Shown in pieces: positions 7,545 to 15,428 of a stretch of 64,000 nucleotides of DNA. This DNA comes from CAZYFH01 sp965197395 (lineage in GTDB: Bacteria; Acidobacteriota; Vicinamibacteria; Vicinamibacterales; UBA8438). A model generated the notes under the pieces. That model did no database searches. It was not told where the DNA came from and saw only the letters and a list, made by a program, of their open reading frames with translations. Numbering within the stretch: position 1 is the stretch's first letter; every line of letters begins with the position of its first letter. The stretch lies in NCBI GenBank assembly GCA_965197395.1, contig CBDANB010000004.1, positions 62,001-126,000 on the forward strand, read 5' to 3'. Position numbers and translations under genes: made by a program.

Positions 7545-8114
7545 CTACCGTCCCTTGCGCGCCACGGTCTTGCTCGACAGGATCGTGTGCATCTGGTTGC
7601 CTTCCATACGGGGCACCGTCTCCTGCGTCGCAAGCTCCTGCAGGTCGTCGACCAAGCGATCGAGAATGTGTCGGCCGTACTCAGGGTGCGCCATCTCCCG
7701 TCCGCGAAAAAAGATCGTCGCCTTGACCTTGTCCCCGTGCGCCAGGAACCGCTCGACGTGTTTCTTCTTGAACTGGTAGTCGTGCTCGTCGACCTTTGGC
7801 CGGAACTTGATCTCCTTGACCTCGATCGTCTTCTGGTGCTTCCGTGCCTGCCGCGTCCGCTTCTGTTCCTCGTACTGATACCGCCCGTAGTCCATGATCC
7901 GACAGACGGGCGGTTGCGCGGTCGGTGAGATCTCGACGAGGTCGAGCCCCTTGTCCCGCGCGACGGCGAGCGCCTGCTGCGGTGACATCACACCGAGCTG
8001 CTCGCCCTGGTCGTCGATGACGCGGATCTCGCGCACTCGAATGCGCTCATTGACCCGCGTGCGGTTCTGGCGGAAGTCGCGGCGTGGCCCGCGTGGGCCG
8101 CGTCCTAGAGGAAT
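7545..8114 (-). CDS. infC: translation initiation factor IF-3 with ATT start codon
   Basis: IF-3 binds the 30S subunit, prevents premature 50S joining and proofreads start codons. Starting at an ATT (complement of 8112-8114), the product is 189 residues: a short basic leader, then TRVNERIRVREIRVIDDQG, the N-domain (PQQALAVARDKGLDLVEISP), the linker with KTIEVKEIKFRPKVDEHDY, and the C-domain KATIFFRGREMAHPEYG. The ATT lies 6 nt after a strong AAGAAGGGAG ribosome-binding site. The nearby ATG at 8119 is out of frame. Starting at the internal GTG at 8036 would remove the conserved VNERIR motif. IF-3 genes classically use AUU or AUC starts for autoregulation, because IF-3 discriminates against them. 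Confidence 0.95.
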   Translation of the reverse strand: MPLGRGPRGPRRDFRQNRTRVNERIRVREIRVIDDQGEQLGVMSPQQALAVARDKGLDLVEISPTAQPPVCRIMDYGRYQYEEQKRTRQARKHQKTIEVKEIKFRPKVDEHDYQFKKKHVERFLAHGDKVKATIFFRGREMAHPEYGRHILDRLVDDLQELATQETVPRMEGNQMHTILSSKTVARKGR

Positions 8115-8160
8115 ACCATGCTCCCTTCTTAGTCTACCGTCTTCGGCGCGAAGACGTATC

Positions 8161-10086
8161 TTACCCCGTCGCCTGGGCGCTCTTCAGGCGAACCTCCGCG
8201 TGGAGGGCGTCGATGAGCGCGCCCACCGGCCGCGGTCCCTGGTCGCCGGCGATGCGACTGCGCACCGCCACCGTCCCGTCGGCGGCCTCCCGGTCGCCCA
8301 CGACCAGCATATACGGCACTTTCTGCAGCTGCGCCTCACGAATCTTGAGCCCGATTTTCTCCTGGCGGACATCCGCCTCGGCGCGAAACCCCGCCGCGGT
8401 CAGCGTGTCTCGGACACCGCTGGCGTGCTCCGCATGTCGGTCGGCGATCGACAGGACGCGCGCCTGGACCGGCGCCAGCCACAGCGGAAACGCGCCGGCG
8501 TAGTGCTCGATGAGCAGCGCGATGAACCGCTCGAAGCTCCCGAAGATGGCGCGATGGATCACGACGGGGCAGTGCTCCGCATTGTCGGCGCCGGTGTATT
8601 TCAGATTGAACCGCTGCGGCATCTGGTAGTCGAGCTGGATCGTGGCGCACTGCCACTTGCGTCCGATGGCATCCGTCACGTGGCAGTCGATTTTCGGCCC
8701 GTAGAAGTTGCCTTCGCCTTCCGAGACGACATACGGCTGGCCGACGGACTCCATCGCCGCCTTGAGCCGGGCTTCGGCGTTGTTCCACGTCTCCAGCTCG
8801 CCGAGATAGTCTTCGGGGCGAGTCGAGAGCTCGACGTCATACGCGAGCCCGAAATCGGCGTAGACGCGCGCAACCAGGCGGAGGAGTCGCTCCACCTCGG
8901 CCTCAATTTGCTCCTCGGTAATGAAGCAATGCGCATCGTCCTGTGCGAACTGACGGACCCGTGTCAGACCCGAGAGCACGCCCGAGGCCTCATTGCGGTG
9001 GAGCGCGCCCTGATCCGCAAGGCGGAGCGGGAGGTCGCGATAGCTGCGGCCCTCGCTCGCGAACAACAGCATGGCTCCGGGGCAGTTCATCGCCTTGAGG
9101 CCGAACGGCTCGCCCTCTGACTCGACCAGGAACATGTTCTCTCGATAGTGCCCCCAGTGGCCCGAGGTTTCCCACAGCCGCTTGTTGAACACGAGCGGCG
9201 TGCGAACCTGGAGATAGCCCTCGGGTGCGAGCGCATCTCGCATGTAGTCGGTCAGCAGGGTATAGAGCGTCGCGCCTTTCGCTTGCCAGAACGGGGCGCC
9301 CGGCGCCCACGGATGGAACAGGAAGAGCCCGAGCTCCTTGCCGAGCTTGCGGTGGTCGCGTTTCTTTGCCTCGTCGAGCCGCTCGAGGTGGGCCTTGAGG
9401 GCGGAGTCCTTGAAGAACGCGGTGCCGTAGATCCGCTGCATCGGCTGGTTCTGCGCGTCGCCCTTCCAGTACGCGTTGGAGCTCGAGAGCACCTTGAAGG
9501 CCTTCAGTTTGCCGGTGGACGGCACGTGCGGACCGGTGCAGAAATCGATAAACACCCCGTCGATGGTGTAACAGGAGACGACAGGGCCCCCCTTTTCCTC
9601 GATCAACTGGACCTTGAGCGGCTCGCCGTGCTCCTGAAAATACGCTTTGGCCTCTTCCTTCGGCAACATCTTGCGTTCGTACCGAAGGTTCCGCCTGGCG
9701 AGCTCCGCCATTTTCTTTTCGATGGCCCGCAGGTCGTCCGGCACGAATGGTCGGTCGACGACGAAGTCGTAGAAGAAGCCGTCGTCGATCGCCGGGCCGA
9801 TCCCACACTGCGCTCCGGGAAACAGCGCCGTCACGGCCGCGGCCAGCAAATGGGCCGTGCTGTGGCGATAGAGCGCCAGTGCCTCGGGTGATTCCGCCGT
9901 GACGATGGTCACGTCCGCATCCGCGTCGACGACATGGGTCAGGTCGACGAGGCGGTCATCGACGACCGCCGCCAGCGCGTGTTTGGCCAGCCGGGGCGAG
10001 ATCGCTGCCGCGACGTCGCTGACAGGCGTGCCTGTCGGGACGCTTCGCGCCGACCCATCGGGGAGCGTGACGGTGACCTGACTCAT
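8161..10086 (-). CDS. thrS: threonyl-tRNA synthetase
   Basis: ThrRS charges tRNA-Thr and edits mischarged Ser. The 641-residue product has an N-terminal TGS domain (about 1-60), the editing domain with HSTAHLLAAAV near 75 and the CTGPHVPSTG segment near 180, the class II catalytic core (about 240-535) and the C-terminal anticodon-binding domain. The zinc ligands are visible as the Cys in MNCPGAM, the His in LHRNEASGVL and the His in VVIHRAIFGS. It sits upstream of infC as in many bacteria and 43 nt downstream of the tRNA-Val gene, so the tRNA promoter may also feed it. No T-box leader was seen. Confidence 0.97.
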   Translation of the reverse strand: MSQVTVTLPDGSARSVPTGTPVSDVAAAISPRLAKHALAAVVDDRLVDLTHVVDADADVTIVTAESPEALALYRHSTAHLLAAAVTALFPGAQCGIGPAIDDGFFYDFVVDRPFVPDDLRAIEKKMAELARRNLRYERKMLPKEEAKAYFQEHGEPLKVQLIEEKGGPVVSCYTIDGVFIDFCTGPHVPSTGKLKAFKVLSSSNAYWKGDAQNQPMQRIYGTAFFKDSALKAHLERLDEAKKRDHRKLGKELGLFLFHPWAPGAPFWQAKGATLYTLLTDYMRDALAPEGYLQVRTPLVFNKRLWETSGHWGHYRENMFLVESEGEPFGLKAMNCPGAMLLFASEGRSYRDLPLRLADQGALHRNEASGVLSGLTRVRQFAQDDAHCFITEEQIEAEVERLLRLVARVYADFGLAYDVELSTRPEDYLGELETWNNAEARLKAAMESVGQPYVVSEGEGNFYGPKIDCHVTDAIGRKWQCATIQLDYQMPQRFNLKYTGADNAEHCPVVIHRAIFGSFERFIALLIEHYAGAFPLWLAPVQARVLSIADRHAEHASGVRDTLTAAGFRAEADVRQEKIGLKIREAQLQKVPYMLVVGDREAADGTVAVRSRIAGDQGPRPVGALIDALHAEVRLKSAQATG

Positions 10087-10128
10087 GCGGTGGGAAGAGG
10101 AATCACATGAGAAGAGCTGACTGGATCA

Positions 10129-10205
10129 TGGTAGGCACGGGCGGACTTGAACCGCCGACCTCCTGCATGTCAAGCAGGCGCTCTAACCAACTGAGCTACG
10201 CGCCT
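10129..10205 (-). tRNA. tRNA-Val (anticodon GAC), CCA encoded
   Basis: The minus strand folds into a complete 77-nt cloverleaf. The acceptor AGGCGCG pairs with CGTGCCT, the D arm is GCTC..GAGC with AGTTGGTTA in the loop, and the anticodon arm CCTGC-TTGACAT-GCAGG gives anticodon GAC. The T arm is GGCGG-TTCAAGT-CCGCC, followed by discriminator A and an encoded CCA. GAC reads the Val codons GUC and GUU, which suits a GC-rich genome. It lies just upstream of thrS. Confidence 0.97.
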
Positions 10206-10259
10206 ATCTCTAGAAAACACTGAAAACACTGGTGCTTAGGGATCTCTACAAGGACGGAC

Positions 10260-10289
10260 AGTATAGCAACGTGCGAGAACCAGGGTCAA
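10260..10289 (-). promoter_or_regulatory. sigma70-like promoter for tRNA-Val (and possibly thrS)
   Basis: On the minus strand TTGACC (complement of 10284-10289) and TATACT (complement of 10260-10265) are separated by 18 bp, close to the sigma70 consensus. A transcript would start near 10253, about 48 nt before the mature tRNA 5' end. The -35 box overlaps the last codons of the S41-like gene. Between promoter and tRNA there is a tandem 9-bp repeat gaaaacact on the complementary strand (about 10213-10230). Confidence 0.7.
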
Positions 10290-11446
10290 AGCGGGGTCGA
10301 CAGATGCTCGAGCGCGCGGTCGAGCACCGTGTCGTCGGTCGGCAGCGGTTCGCCGAGCTCGGTCGTCGTTGGCTCGACGGCGACCGTCGGCTCGACACCG
10401 TACCGGTGAATCGGGTCACCGGAGGCCTTCAGGTAGCGGGCCCACGACATCCACAGACCCTGGCCGCCGGGAAGTCTGACCAGCTTCTGGATTCCGGCGC
10501 GGCCGGCGGTGCGCTGGCCAACGGTGTCGGCACGCGCACGGCCGACGAGGGCGGCGGCAAAGAGCTCCGCCGGTCCGGACGTACCGGCGTTGACCAGCAC
10601 GATCGTGGGGGTCTCGATAGCGGCGCTCCCGCTGCTCGCCTCGATCGGCGTACTCCGCTCACCGTGCTCTTCGCGAATGACGAGCGTGCCGTCGCCGACG
10701 AACAGCCTGGCCGCGGCAATCCCTTCTTCGAAGGTGCCCGTCGCGCTGTTACGGACGTCGATCAGGAGGCTCGATGCGCCGTCGGCAATGAGCGCCGCCG
10801 CCGCGTCGCGGACCGCGTCCGAGATGCCAGCACCGAATCCCGGCACCCGAACATACCCAGCGTTGTCGTCGAGCATCCGGCGGCTCACGGCCGGCTCGGC
10901 GAGCCGTTCACGGACCAGATCGATGTCGTAGGGCTCCTGGGTGGCCCCGCGAATCAGCGAGATGGTCACGCTCGATCCAGGCTCGCCCCGGAGATGCCGC
11001 TCGCCGACCACGCCGGACATGAAGCGGGTCGGCTCGCCGTTGATGGCTCGAATGAAGTCGCCCGGGAGCACCCCGGCGGCCGCGGCTGGAGAGCCGTCGG
11101 CGGCCGCGACGATTTGTAGGTAGTAGCGGCGCGTGACCTCGACCCCGATTCGACCGGCTGGGAGCGGTTCCCCGCTCTCGAGGCGGTCCGCGTCCTCGCG
11201 CTCCAGATAGGCGCTGTCGGCATCGAGTCCTTCCGCCAGCCCACGCAGCGCGCCGCCGATGACCTCATCGAGGTCCACCTCCCCGACGTAGTTGTTGGAG
11301 ATCAGGGAGACGACGTCCTCGAAAATGCGCAGATGGCGGTAGGCATCTTCACCGGCGGACACCCGGCCAAGGAAGCCGCCGACCACGAGGAAAGCAATGA
11401 CCGGTACGGAGGCGAACAGAACGATGAGTCGGGTGCGCGTTGACAT
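10286..11446 (-). CDS. S41 (CtpA-like) PDZ protein lacking the catalytic Ser and Lys
   Basis: The 386-residue product has an N-terminal signal or anchor (residues 6-26), a PDZ domain (about 95-175, with the carboxylate-binding loop GRIGVEV) and a peptidase S41 core (about 180-370). In active tail-specific proteases the core reads G-S-A-S-A-S-E and, 25 residues after the middle Ser, T-x-G-K-G. Here the corresponding stretch is NAGTSGPAEL (residues 286-295), with Gly291 in the nucleophile position, and TAGRAGIQ with Arg316 instead of Lys. Both catalytic residues are therefore replaced. A shifted use of Ser290 cannot be excluded. It lies directly downstream of the broken envC-like gene, the usual envC-ctpA arrangement, so a scaffold or regulator role in cell-wall remodelling is likely. 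Confidence 0.85.
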   Translation of the reverse strand: MSTRTRLIVLFASVPVIAFLVVGGFLGRVSAGEDAYRHLRIFEDVVSLISNNYVGEVDLDEVIGGALRGLAEGLDADSAYLEREDADRLESGEPLPAGRIGVEVTRRYYLQIVAAADGSPAAAAGVLPGDFIRAINGEPTRFMSGVVGERHLRGEPGSSVTISLIRGATQEPYDIDLVRERLAEPAVSRRMLDDNAGYVRVPGFGAGISDAVRDAAAALIADGASSLLIDVRNSATGTFEEGIAAARLFVGDGTLVIREEHGERSTPIEASSGSAAIETPTIVLVNAGTSGPAELFAAALVGRARADTVGQRTAGRAGIQKLVRLPGGQGLWMSWARYLKASGDPIHRYGVEPTVAVEPTTTELGEPLPTDDTVLDRALEHLSTPL

Positions 11447-11502
11447 TCGTGCCTGCGTCTGGGGTCCACGGCGGGACCCTCGGGGCGTCTAGACGGGCGA
11501 AT

Positions 11503-11518
11503 CTAGCAGCCCTGCTAG
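11503..11518. repeat. 16-bp CTAGCAG palindrome at the 3' end of the envC-like gene
   Basis: CTAGCAG and CTGCTAG are separated by two bases. The right CTAG contains the TAG stop (complement of 11515-11517) of the LytM reading frame. The half-site equals the first seven bases of the MITE-like element ends at 32220, 32386 and 48277. It could be a footprint of that element or a small transcription terminator; there is no U-tract on the minus strand. The link is speculative. Confidence 0.45.
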
Positions 11519-12198
11519 TCCCTGAGCCATTCTACCGGATCGACTGGTTGACCGTCGACGCGCAGCTCGAAGTAGAGCGACGACGCCCCGGCTGGCGCGC
11601 GCCCGACGGTGCCGAGCGGCATGTCGCGATCGACGCGCGCGCCCCGCTCGACGTCGAGCGAGGCCAGGTATCCGTAGAGGGAGTAGGACTGGGTGCCGTG
11701 GTCGATGATGATCAGGTTGCCGAAGCCGGTAAACGTATCGGCGTAGGCGACTTGGCCCTCGTGGACGGCAATGACGGGCGTGCCCTCGTCCGCCGAGATC
11801 TCGATGCCGTTCCGCTGGATCGTGGTGCCAAAGCGAGTTTGCTGCTGTCGCCCGAACGGTGCGGTGATGTCGCCTGGAACCGGCGGCGAGAGATCGCCGC
11901 GGAATGGTCTGAGTGGCAGGGCCAGGGGCGCCGCGGTCATGGCGCTCGCGCTGCCGGTCGCCATCGCGGTGAGCGACGACTGGAGCTGCTGGTTGGCGAG
12001 TTGCAACTCACCCGTGAGCTGTGCCGTGAGATCGCGTCGCGCGTCGATGGACTCGACCAGCCTCGTCTGGGCACGGACCGCGCGATCGAGCTCGCCGCGG
12101 GTCTGCCGCGCGTCGGCCAGCAGCCCCGTCAGCTCGGCATGACGAGCTTCGAGGGTGCGCTGCGATTCGCGGAGTGCCACCAATGTCGCCCGATGCAT
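11515..12198 (-). pseudogene. envC: EnvC-like LytM (M23) domain, 3' part of a frameshifted gene
   Basis: This frame encodes the end of a coiled coil (MHRATLVALRESQRTLEARH) followed by a LytM/M23 domain (about residues 110-225). The metal ligands are missing: where active enzymes have H-x-G-x-D there is RNGIEIS, and the His of SLYGH and LHFE are Tyr here (SLYGYLASL, SLYFELR). E. coli EnvC has the same kind of degenerate LytM domain and activates amidases instead of cutting peptidoglycan. The N-terminal coiled coil is in another frame (12769 to about 12200), so the intact gene would be 11515-12769. The ATG at 12198 could allow separate translation. Mutation, assembly error and reinitiation are all possible. 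Confidence 0.8.
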
Positions 12199-12769
12199 CG
12201 GTGATGCGCCGTCGGTCGAGCTCTGCCAGCTCCGAGACGAGCCGGTACGCGCGCCCGATCGACCGGAGATCCTCGACGCCGAGGAGTAACCGGGTGTAGC
12301 GGGGCTGGCCCAATTTGTAGAGCTCGACGAGACGGGACTCGACCACGGGACGCTGCTCGACGGCCGCCGTTTCGAGCTCGGTGATGCGACCCGTTGTGTC
12401 GCCGAGCTCGGTCTCCGCCCCGTGGATCTCCGTCTCGAGGCGCGTCAGCTCTTCGCGCTTGAGCTGCCGCCGGACTTCGAGCTCGCGAAGCTCGACCAGG
12501 AGCGACCGCTCCCGCGATGCCAGCTCCTCGGCTTCCTCCTGTAGGGTGAGGATCCGTGCCACGGCGCGCGCCGCCAATTGCTCGAGGTGCCGCCGATCGG
12601 GTGCCGCGCCGTCGAGGGTCTGTGCCGCCAGCGGAGCCGCCCCGAGACGCGGGGTGCCCTGGTCATGGTCAACCGCGGGAGAGGACGAGAAGAGGACGAC
12701 CGCGACACCAGTCGCAGTGGCCAGTCCGACGGATAGGCGGTTCCTAGATCTCGTTGATCGACGCATCAC
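12190..12769 (-). pseudogene. envC: EnvC-like coiled-coil N-terminus, 5' part of a frameshifted gene
   Basis: From the ATG at 12769 the frame encodes a short Arg-rich leader and signal-like segment (LSVGLATATGVAVVLFSSS), then a long coiled coil (LQEEAEELASRERSLLVELR and following) ending in KLGQPRYTRLLLGVEDLRSIGRAYRLVSELAELDRRRIT, typical of EnvC-family proteins. After about 12200 this frame turns into Arg/Pro/Gly-rich nonsense until its stop at 12008. The homologous continuation is one base off, in the frame listed at 11515-12198. The break coincides with the 12-bp palindrome CCGATGCATCGG (12190-12201). No slippery heptamer is visible, so a programmed shift is unlikely. Confidence 0.8.
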
Positions 12770-12917
12770 ACCTCGACGCGCCCCGGAATCTCCACCGTGT
12801 ACTGATGAAACGACCCTGATCGCTGGGAGCTAACAGGCTGGACCGGAAGTATAGCACGGCGGAACACTGGCCTGGGCTCCGCGGTTGCAAGGTTCAAGGT
12901 CCGAGGTGGTACCCTAG

Positions 12918-13397
12918 ATGTTCATGCGCGTGCTCGGCGTCGACTACGGAGAGCGCCGCATCGGCATCGCCGTCAGCGATCCCACGGGAACGCTCGCACG
13001 GCCATGTCGCACACTCAGCGCCGCTGGATCTCTGGCCGAACGAGTTGCAATGGTCGCCGCGGAGGCCGACGTGCTCGCCGGTGAGGCCGACGGCCTGACG
13101 GCGGTCGTCGTCGGGTTGCCGCGGCGGCTCGACGGGCGTCCCAACGAGCAAACGACCCGCGTGATGGCCTTTGCCGAGGCGCTTCGGGTGGCCACAGGGC
13201 TCCCGATCACCACACAGGACGAGCGCTTGACGAGCATCGAGGCGGAACAGCGCCTGGCCGAGCGCGAGGCGAGCTGGCGGCGACGCAAGACGCAGCTCGA
13301 TGCCGCGAGCGCGGCCATCATTCTGCAGGACTACTTGGATCAGCGTGTGGAGGCGCGGCGCTCGGGGTTCGAGAAGGTGGAGGGGTCGGGCCGGTGA
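12918..13397 (+). CDS. ruvX: putative Holliday junction resolvase / pre-16S rRNA nuclease RuvX (YqgF)
   Basis: YqgF-family RNase H-fold nucleases process the 5' end of 16S rRNA and are also annotated as junction resolvases. The 159-residue product has VLGVDYGERRIGIAVSD at the N-terminus (catalytic Asp in GVDYG), VVVGLPRRLDGRPNEQT in the middle, TQDERLTSIEAEQ (conserved Glu), and LDAASAAIILQDYLD (second Asp). Length is typical. A GAGGTGG site lies 8 nt upstream of the ATG at 12918; a second ATG two codons later is possible. The stop overlaps the GTG of mltG. The upstream gap (12770-12917) separates it from the divergent envC-like gene and should hold both promoters. Confidence 0.94.
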   Translation: MFMRVLGVDYGERRIGIAVSDPTGTLARPCRTLSAAGSLAERVAMVAAEADVLAGEADGLTAVVVGLPRRLDGRPNEQTTRVMAFAEALRVATGLPITTQDERLTSIEAEQRLAEREASWRRRKTQLDAASAAIILQDYLDQRVEARRSGFEKVEGSGR

Positions 13398-14434
13398 GAC
13401 GCCTGTTGGTCGTCCTGCTCGGGCTCGTGCTGGTGGCGGCATTGGCCGCGGGCGTTGCGTGGAGCGAGTTGAGGGCGCGTCTCGCGGAGCCATATCAGGG
13501 TTACGTCGAGGCCGGGGCGTTCGTTGATATCGAGCCCGGTGACTCGACGAGTGTCATCGGCGAACGACTGGCACGAGCGGGGGTGGTGGTCGACGCCTGG
13601 ACGTTTCGACTGGCGGTGTGGCGGAGCGGCCATGACCGCGCGCTCCAAGCCGGTGAGTATTACTTCGACGCGCCGCTGTCCCCTGCGGACACGGTCCTCA
13701 AGATCGCCGGCGGCGACGTCTACCTGCGGTCCGTCACGTTTCCCGAAGGCCTGACCATCGGCGAGATGGCGCGGATCTTCGAGGACGCGGCGTTCGGATC
13801 GGCTGAGGAGTTCATCGAAGCCGCGGGTCGCGCGACGCTCGTCGCGGCACTCGACCCCGACGCCGAGAACCTCGAGGGGTATCTGTTTCCCGAGACATAC
13901 GCGTTGCCCCGGGACGCCACTGCCGACGATCTGGTGCGTGCCATGGTGGCGCAGTTCCAGTCGGCGTTCACTGACGAGCTGCGCGCGCTGGCGTCGGCGC
14001 GCCAGTTGACCGCCCGTGACGTCGTCACGCTGGCCTCGATCATCCAGAAGGAAACGGGGAGCGCGGCGGAGCACGCATTGGTGTCGGCGGTGTACAACAA
14101 CCGGCTGCGAATCGGGATGCCATTGCAGTGCGACCCGACGGTCATCTACGCCCTTCAGCGCGCGGGTCTCTACGACGGCAACCTGACGCGCGACAACCTG
14201 CAGTTCGACTCGCCGTACAACACGTATCGATACGGCGGGCTACCCCCGGGTCCGATTGCGGCGCCGGGCGGCGCGATGCTCGAAGCGGCGCTCCGACCGG
14301 CCGACGTCACCTACCTCTATTTCGTGAGCCGCAACGACGGCACGCACGCGTTCGCGAACACGTTGCGCGAGCACAACCGCAACGTGCGCGAGCACCAGGT
14401 GGAGTACTTCCGCCGCCGCCGCTCAGGACAGTAG
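13394..14434 (+). CDS. mltG: endolytic murein transglycosylase MltG
   Basis: MltG is an inner-membrane lytic transglycosylase that cuts nascent glycan strands and sets their length. The 346-residue product has one N-terminal membrane segment (residues 3-22), a LysM-like region with DIEPGDSTSVIGERLARAGV and ALQAGEYYFDAPLSPADTV, and the YceG catalytic domain with LEGYLFPETYALP, LASIIQKET (conserved Glu), YNNRLRIGMPLQCDPTVIYAL and YNTYRYGGLPPGPIAAPG. The GTG start at 13394 overlaps the ruvX stop (GTGA), so the two are coupled; ruvX-mltG adjacency is common. Confidence 0.95.
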   Translation: MRRLLVVLLGLVLVAALAAGVAWSELRARLAEPYQGYVEAGAFVDIEPGDSTSVIGERLARAGVVVDAWTFRLAVWRSGHDRALQAGEYYFDAPLSPADTVLKIAGGDVYLRSVTFPEGLTIGEMARIFEDAAFGSAEEFIEAAGRATLVAALDPDAENLEGYLFPETYALPRDATADDLVRAMVAQFQSAFTDELRALASARQLTARDVVTLASIIQKETGSAAEHALVSAVYNNRLRIGMPLQCDPTVIYALQRAGLYDGNLTRDNLQFDSPYNTYRYGGLPPGPIAAPGGAMLEAALRPADVTYLYFVSRNDGTHAFANTLREHNRNVREHQVEYFRRRRSGQ

Positions 14435-14452
14435 CCGCCGGGTGAAGCCGTT

Positions 14453-15320
14453 ATGCACGACCACGACAGCATCACGCGTCGCCGGTTCATCGGCACCATC
14501 GCGTCGGCAGCCGCCGTGACGATCGTCCCTCGACATGTGCTCGGAAGGGGCGTGCAGGCCCCGAGCGACACGCTGACGCGGACGGTTGCCGAGGCGCGTG
14601 CGCTCGGCGACATGGCCCGCGCCCAGGGCGTCGTGACGCAGATGGGCAATCAGGGGCACGCGGGCGAGGGCGCCCGGCAGATCCGTGAGTGGATCGACGC
14701 GGGCGTGGTCGGGTCGGTTCGAGAAGTGCAGTACTGGACCAACCGGCCGATCTGGCCGCAGGCCCTCGACCGGCCGACCGACGCGCATCACCGCCGAGAC
14801 GACCGCGTTGTTCGCCGAGCCGGCACCCGCGGTGTCGCGGATCACCTACGACTTCCCGTCGCACGGCACCCGCCCACCGGTCCGGTTCGTCTGGCGAGAT
14901 GGCGACCTGGCGATACCACGACCACACCACGTGGCGGTGGGGGAGCGCTTGCCCGGTGGCTCGAGTGGGCAGCTGTTCGTCGGGACCGACGACGCGATCG
15001 GCGCGGACATGTACGGGCGGACGCCCCGGCTATTTCCAGCACAGCTTCACGACGATGTCATGGCCAGCCCGCCACCTCCAACGTATCCGCGGTCGCCGGG
15101 CGTCTTTCTCGAGTGGATCGATGCCATCAAGGGTCGAGGCGCAACCGGCTCCAGTTTTCCCGGTCACGCGGGCCCGCTGACGGAGGTCGTGCTGCTGGGC
15201 AACCTGGCGGTACGCACCGGACAGCTGATCGAGTGGGATGGAGCGCGGATGCGGGTGTCCAACGTGCCGGAGACCAATGCCCTGCTCGACGAGGAGTATC
15301 GCGACGGCTGGAGTCTCTGA
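14453..15320 (+). pseudogene. degraded Gfo/Idh/MocA-family oxidoreductase with Tat signal
   Basis: The 5' frame (from ATG 14453) has a twin-arginine signal (ITRRRFIGTIASAAAVTIVP) and VLGRGVQAPSDTL, then jumps to TRTVAEARALGDMARAQGVV and TQMGNQGHAGEGARQIREWI, with VREVQYWTNRPIWPQ. In intact family members the NAD-binding Rossmann fold, roughly 100 residues, lies between these two segments, so it is deleted in frame. After about 14790 the homologous sequence (SRITYDFPSHGTRPPVRFVW, LEWIDAIKGRGATGSSF, VLLGNLAVRTGQLIEWDG) continues in a second frame ending at 15320. A further stretch of the catalytic domain is missing at that junction. With no cofactor domain and a frameshift it cannot be functional. 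Confidence 0.85.
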
Positions 15321-15344
15321 TTCCGGGGCGCGCATGCGGGGCGT

Positions 15345-15395
15345 CGTAGCGCAGGCCTTCAGGCCTGCGAGGCACGGCTGAAGCCGCGCCCTACG
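15345..15395. repeat. REP-like palindromic element (two hairpins)
   Basis: The 51-bp unit is closed by CGTAG/CTACG. It contains a perfect hairpin CGCAGGCC-TTCA-GGCCTGCG and a second, imperfect one GGCACGGC-TGAA-GCCGCGCC, giving a possible three-way junction. It lies between the decayed oxidoreductase and the convergent exporter gene, where it could also act as a bidirectional terminator. It is the only full copy I can see in the window. Confidence 0.6.
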
Positions 15396-15428
15396 GAAGG
15401 TCGCCGACTCGCGCTCAGTGGTCGGCGA

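Noticed and set aside
8117..8119. ATG as the infC start
   Set aside because: It is out of frame with IF-3. The ATT at 8114 is in frame and correctly spaced from the ribosome-binding site.
10087..10128. T-box or other riboswitch upstream of thrS
   Set aside because: Only 42 nt lie between the tRNA gene and thrS, too short for a T-box leader, and no matching structure is present.
12008..12201. Programmed frameshift in the EnvC-like gene
   Set aside because: No slippery heptamer, stimulatory pseudoknot or upstream ribosome-binding-like stimulator is visible. Mutation or assembly error is more likely.
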